Below are positions 5,680-6,420 of a stretch of 6,420 nucleotides of DNA, one piece after another. The stretch is from SZUA-365 sp034002405 (GTDB lineage: Bacteria; Bacteroidota; Ignavibacteria; SZUA-365). The stretch is from the NCBI GenBank assembly GCA_034002405.1, contig JAVFAS010000105.1:1-6420 (forward strand). The letters are read 5' to 3'. The notes below the pieces were generated by a model. That model made no database searches, was not told where the DNA came from, and was given only the letters and a program-made list of their open reading frames with translations. The position numbers and the translations under genes are program-made. Positions within the stretch are counted from its first letter, which is position 1. The number at the start of each line of letters is the position of its first letter.

Positions 5680-5684
5680 AGGAG
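5680..5684 (+). promoter_or_regulatory. Ribosome-binding site fixing the membrane protein start
   Basis: AGGAG lies eight bases before the ATG at 5693. The same frame is open upstream to 5459, but that extension is Arg- and Pro-rich, runs through the long hairpin, and has no comparable site. Confidence 0.75.
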
Positions 5685-5692
5685 AATACCAC

Positions 5693-6112
5693 ATGCGTGA
5701 TATCATGCTCATCGTGCACTTCATCGGACTCGTCATGGGACTGGGTACCGCGTTCTCGCATATGTTTCTTGGCTTCGCCGCGGCGAAAATGGACGCGGCG
5801 GAGGCGCGGAAGCTGCACCTGCAGTCCTTCGCACTCAGCAAGATGGGACATATCGGCCTGGCGCTGCTGATTCTTTCCGGCGGCTACCTGATGACGCCGT
5901 ACTGGGGCATGCTCACGTCGACGCCGCTGCTGATGCTCAAGCTCGCCCTGGTCATCGTGCTCGCCGCCCTCATCGGCATCATCAGCGCCAAGGCGCGCAG
6001 GGCGCATCAGGGAGATACGGATGCGCAACTCCGGAAAATTGCTCCCATCGGTCAGGCCACGCTGGTGATCGGCGTGCTGATCGTCGTGCTCGCCGTGTAC
6101 GTGTTCCATTGA
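5693..6112 (+). CDS. Four-helix integral membrane protein, CopD/DUF2269/HemJ-like
   Basis: A 139-residue inner-membrane protein with predicted helices at about 4-28, 52-73, 79-99 and 119-138. The ATG at 5693 puts the first helix at the N-terminus, as in related proteins. Features recalling the CopD/DUF2269/HemJ type of small heme- or metal-associated membrane proteins are a His in the first helix (HFIGLVMGLG, His9), further His residues (His23, His53), SGGYL at 62-66 in the second helix and an LKLALV motif (82-87) opening the third. These motifs are short and the family call is tentative; I cannot say whether heme or copper is bound. The loop after helix 1 (30-48) is charged and probably helical; the loop at 100-118 is basic and probably cytoplasmic. 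The gene stands 268 bp after the protease, separated by a strong hairpin and with its own possible promoter, so a functional link to the protease is not implied. Confidence 0.85.
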   Translation: MRDIMLIVHFIGLVMGLGTAFSHMFLGFAAAKMDAAEARKLHLQSFALSKMGHIGLALLILSGGYLMTPYWGMLTSTPLLMLKLALVIVLAALIGIISAKARRAHQGDTDAQLRKIAPIGQATLVIGVLIVVLAVYVFH

Positions 6113-6143
6113 GCCGCCGCGGGCGCGCATCCCACCCGGGCGT

Positions 6144-6179
6144 GAAGCACGCGGCGCGGGATCAAGAAGCACGCGGCGC
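6144..6179. repeat. 14-bp direct repeat pair
   Basis: GAAGCACGCGGCGC occurs exactly at 6144-6157 and 6166-6179 (period 22 bp), just before the minisatellite. The period is close to, but not the same as, the 23/24-bp units that follow, and the sequence is unrelated. Confidence 0.85.
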
Positions 6180-6192
6180 AAGCAAGAAATAT

Positions 6193-6365
6193 AACTCACC
6201 GCCCGGCAGACCATGGGCTCACCCGCCCGGCAGACCATGAACTCACCCGCCCGGCAGACCATGAACTCACCGCCCGGCAGACCATGGGCTCACCCGCCCG
6301 GCAGACCATGAACTCACCCGCCCGGCAGACCATGGGCTCACCCGCCCGGCAGACCATGGGCTCAC
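6193..6365. repeat. Minisatellite of 23/24-bp units with an exact 71-bp higher-order duplication
   Basis: Seven full units at 6193-6215, 6216-6239, 6240-6263, 6264-6286, 6287-6310, 6311-6334 and 6335-6358, then a 7-base partial unit (6359-6365). Units share the core GCCCGGCAGACCATG and differ in only two ways: they begin AA or GG, and units 1 and 4 have one fewer C in the CACC(C)GCCC run. In order they are AA-short, GG, AA, AA-short, GG, AA, GG, then partial GG. Units 1-3 are therefore repeated exactly by units 4-6, a perfect 71-bp tandem duplication (6193-6263 and 6264-6334). Neither 71 nor 23 is a multiple of three, so the array does not keep a reading frame. There are no unique spacers. 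Confidence 0.95.
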
Positions 6366-6420
6366 GGAAGTGACCCTGAGAGATTGGACAGAGAGTTACC
6401 CCCATCGTACAATTCAGAAA

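Larger units (their letters stand above)
6113..6420. other. 308-bp non-coding end region rich in direct repeats
   Basis: No credible gene. It starts with very GC-rich sequence containing a 14-bp direct repeat, continues into a minisatellite, and ends with about 50 bp of different, less GC-rich sequence (6371-6420) that could be the edge of another element. Minus-strand frames through the repeats are open but are repeat artefacts. Confidence 0.65.

Noticed and set aside
5459..5692. N-terminal extension of the membrane protein to 5459
   Set aside because: The extra 78 residues are Arg- and Pro-rich, run through the long hairpin and the possible promoter, and lack a ribosome-binding site. AGGAG precedes the ATG at 5693.
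6193..6365. CRISPR array
   Set aside because: Units are directly contiguous with no unique spacers, and no cas gene is visible.
5666..6405. Minus-strand open frames encoding repeated MVCRAGEP/MVCRAGEF peptides
   Set aside because: The 24-bp units are eight codons long, so the frame stays open by chance, but the 23-bp units shift it. One such frame also runs antisense through the membrane protein gene. There is no start context or conserved domain.

Overview
The window holds six protein genes, all on the + strand and each apparently complete, in DNA that looks roughly 60% G+C. There are no RNA genes, no CRISPR array and no complete mobile element. Three products carry export signals (two lipobox lipoproteins and one secreted protease), which suggests a diderm bacterium. 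Five of the six genes have a good Shine-Dalgarno sequence, and the visible promoters are sigma-70-like (TTGAC, 17 bp, TAACAT). That argues against a classical Bacteroidia genome, which usually has weak ribosome-binding sites and a different -33/-7 promoter. I cannot place the lineage further; a free-living environmental bacterium is a reasonable guess.

Layout. 69-401 encodes a small soluble protein with conserved-looking motifs (unnamed family). 567-2093 encodes a two-domain protein joining a plasmid pRiA4b ORF-3-like domain to a DUF1186-like helical domain. 2186-2833 encodes a leucine-rich-repeat lipoprotein, probably from a leaderless mRNA. 2908-3678 encodes a second lipoprotein of unknown family. 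3991-5424 encodes an exported Deg/HtrA serine protease with a C-terminal region like the plant DEG2/DEG9/DEG10 proteins. 5693-6112 encodes a four-helix membrane protein resembling the CopD/DUF2269/HemJ type. The last 308 bases have no credible gene; they hold a 14-bp direct repeat and a minisatellite of 23/24-bp units that contains an exact 71-bp tandem duplication.

The genes do not form an obvious operon or pathway. Gaps are 68-312 bp and several hold their own promoter-like or hairpin signals, so most genes are probably transcribed separately. The common theme is the cell envelope for the last four genes.

I did not find a convincing undescribed system. The best leads are a promoter-like element shared by the genes at 567 and 2186 (leaderless in the second case), the domain fusion at 567-2093, the long hairpin at 5461-5507, and the nested minisatellite at 6193-6365, which is followed by a sequence loosely resembling an insertion-sequence end.
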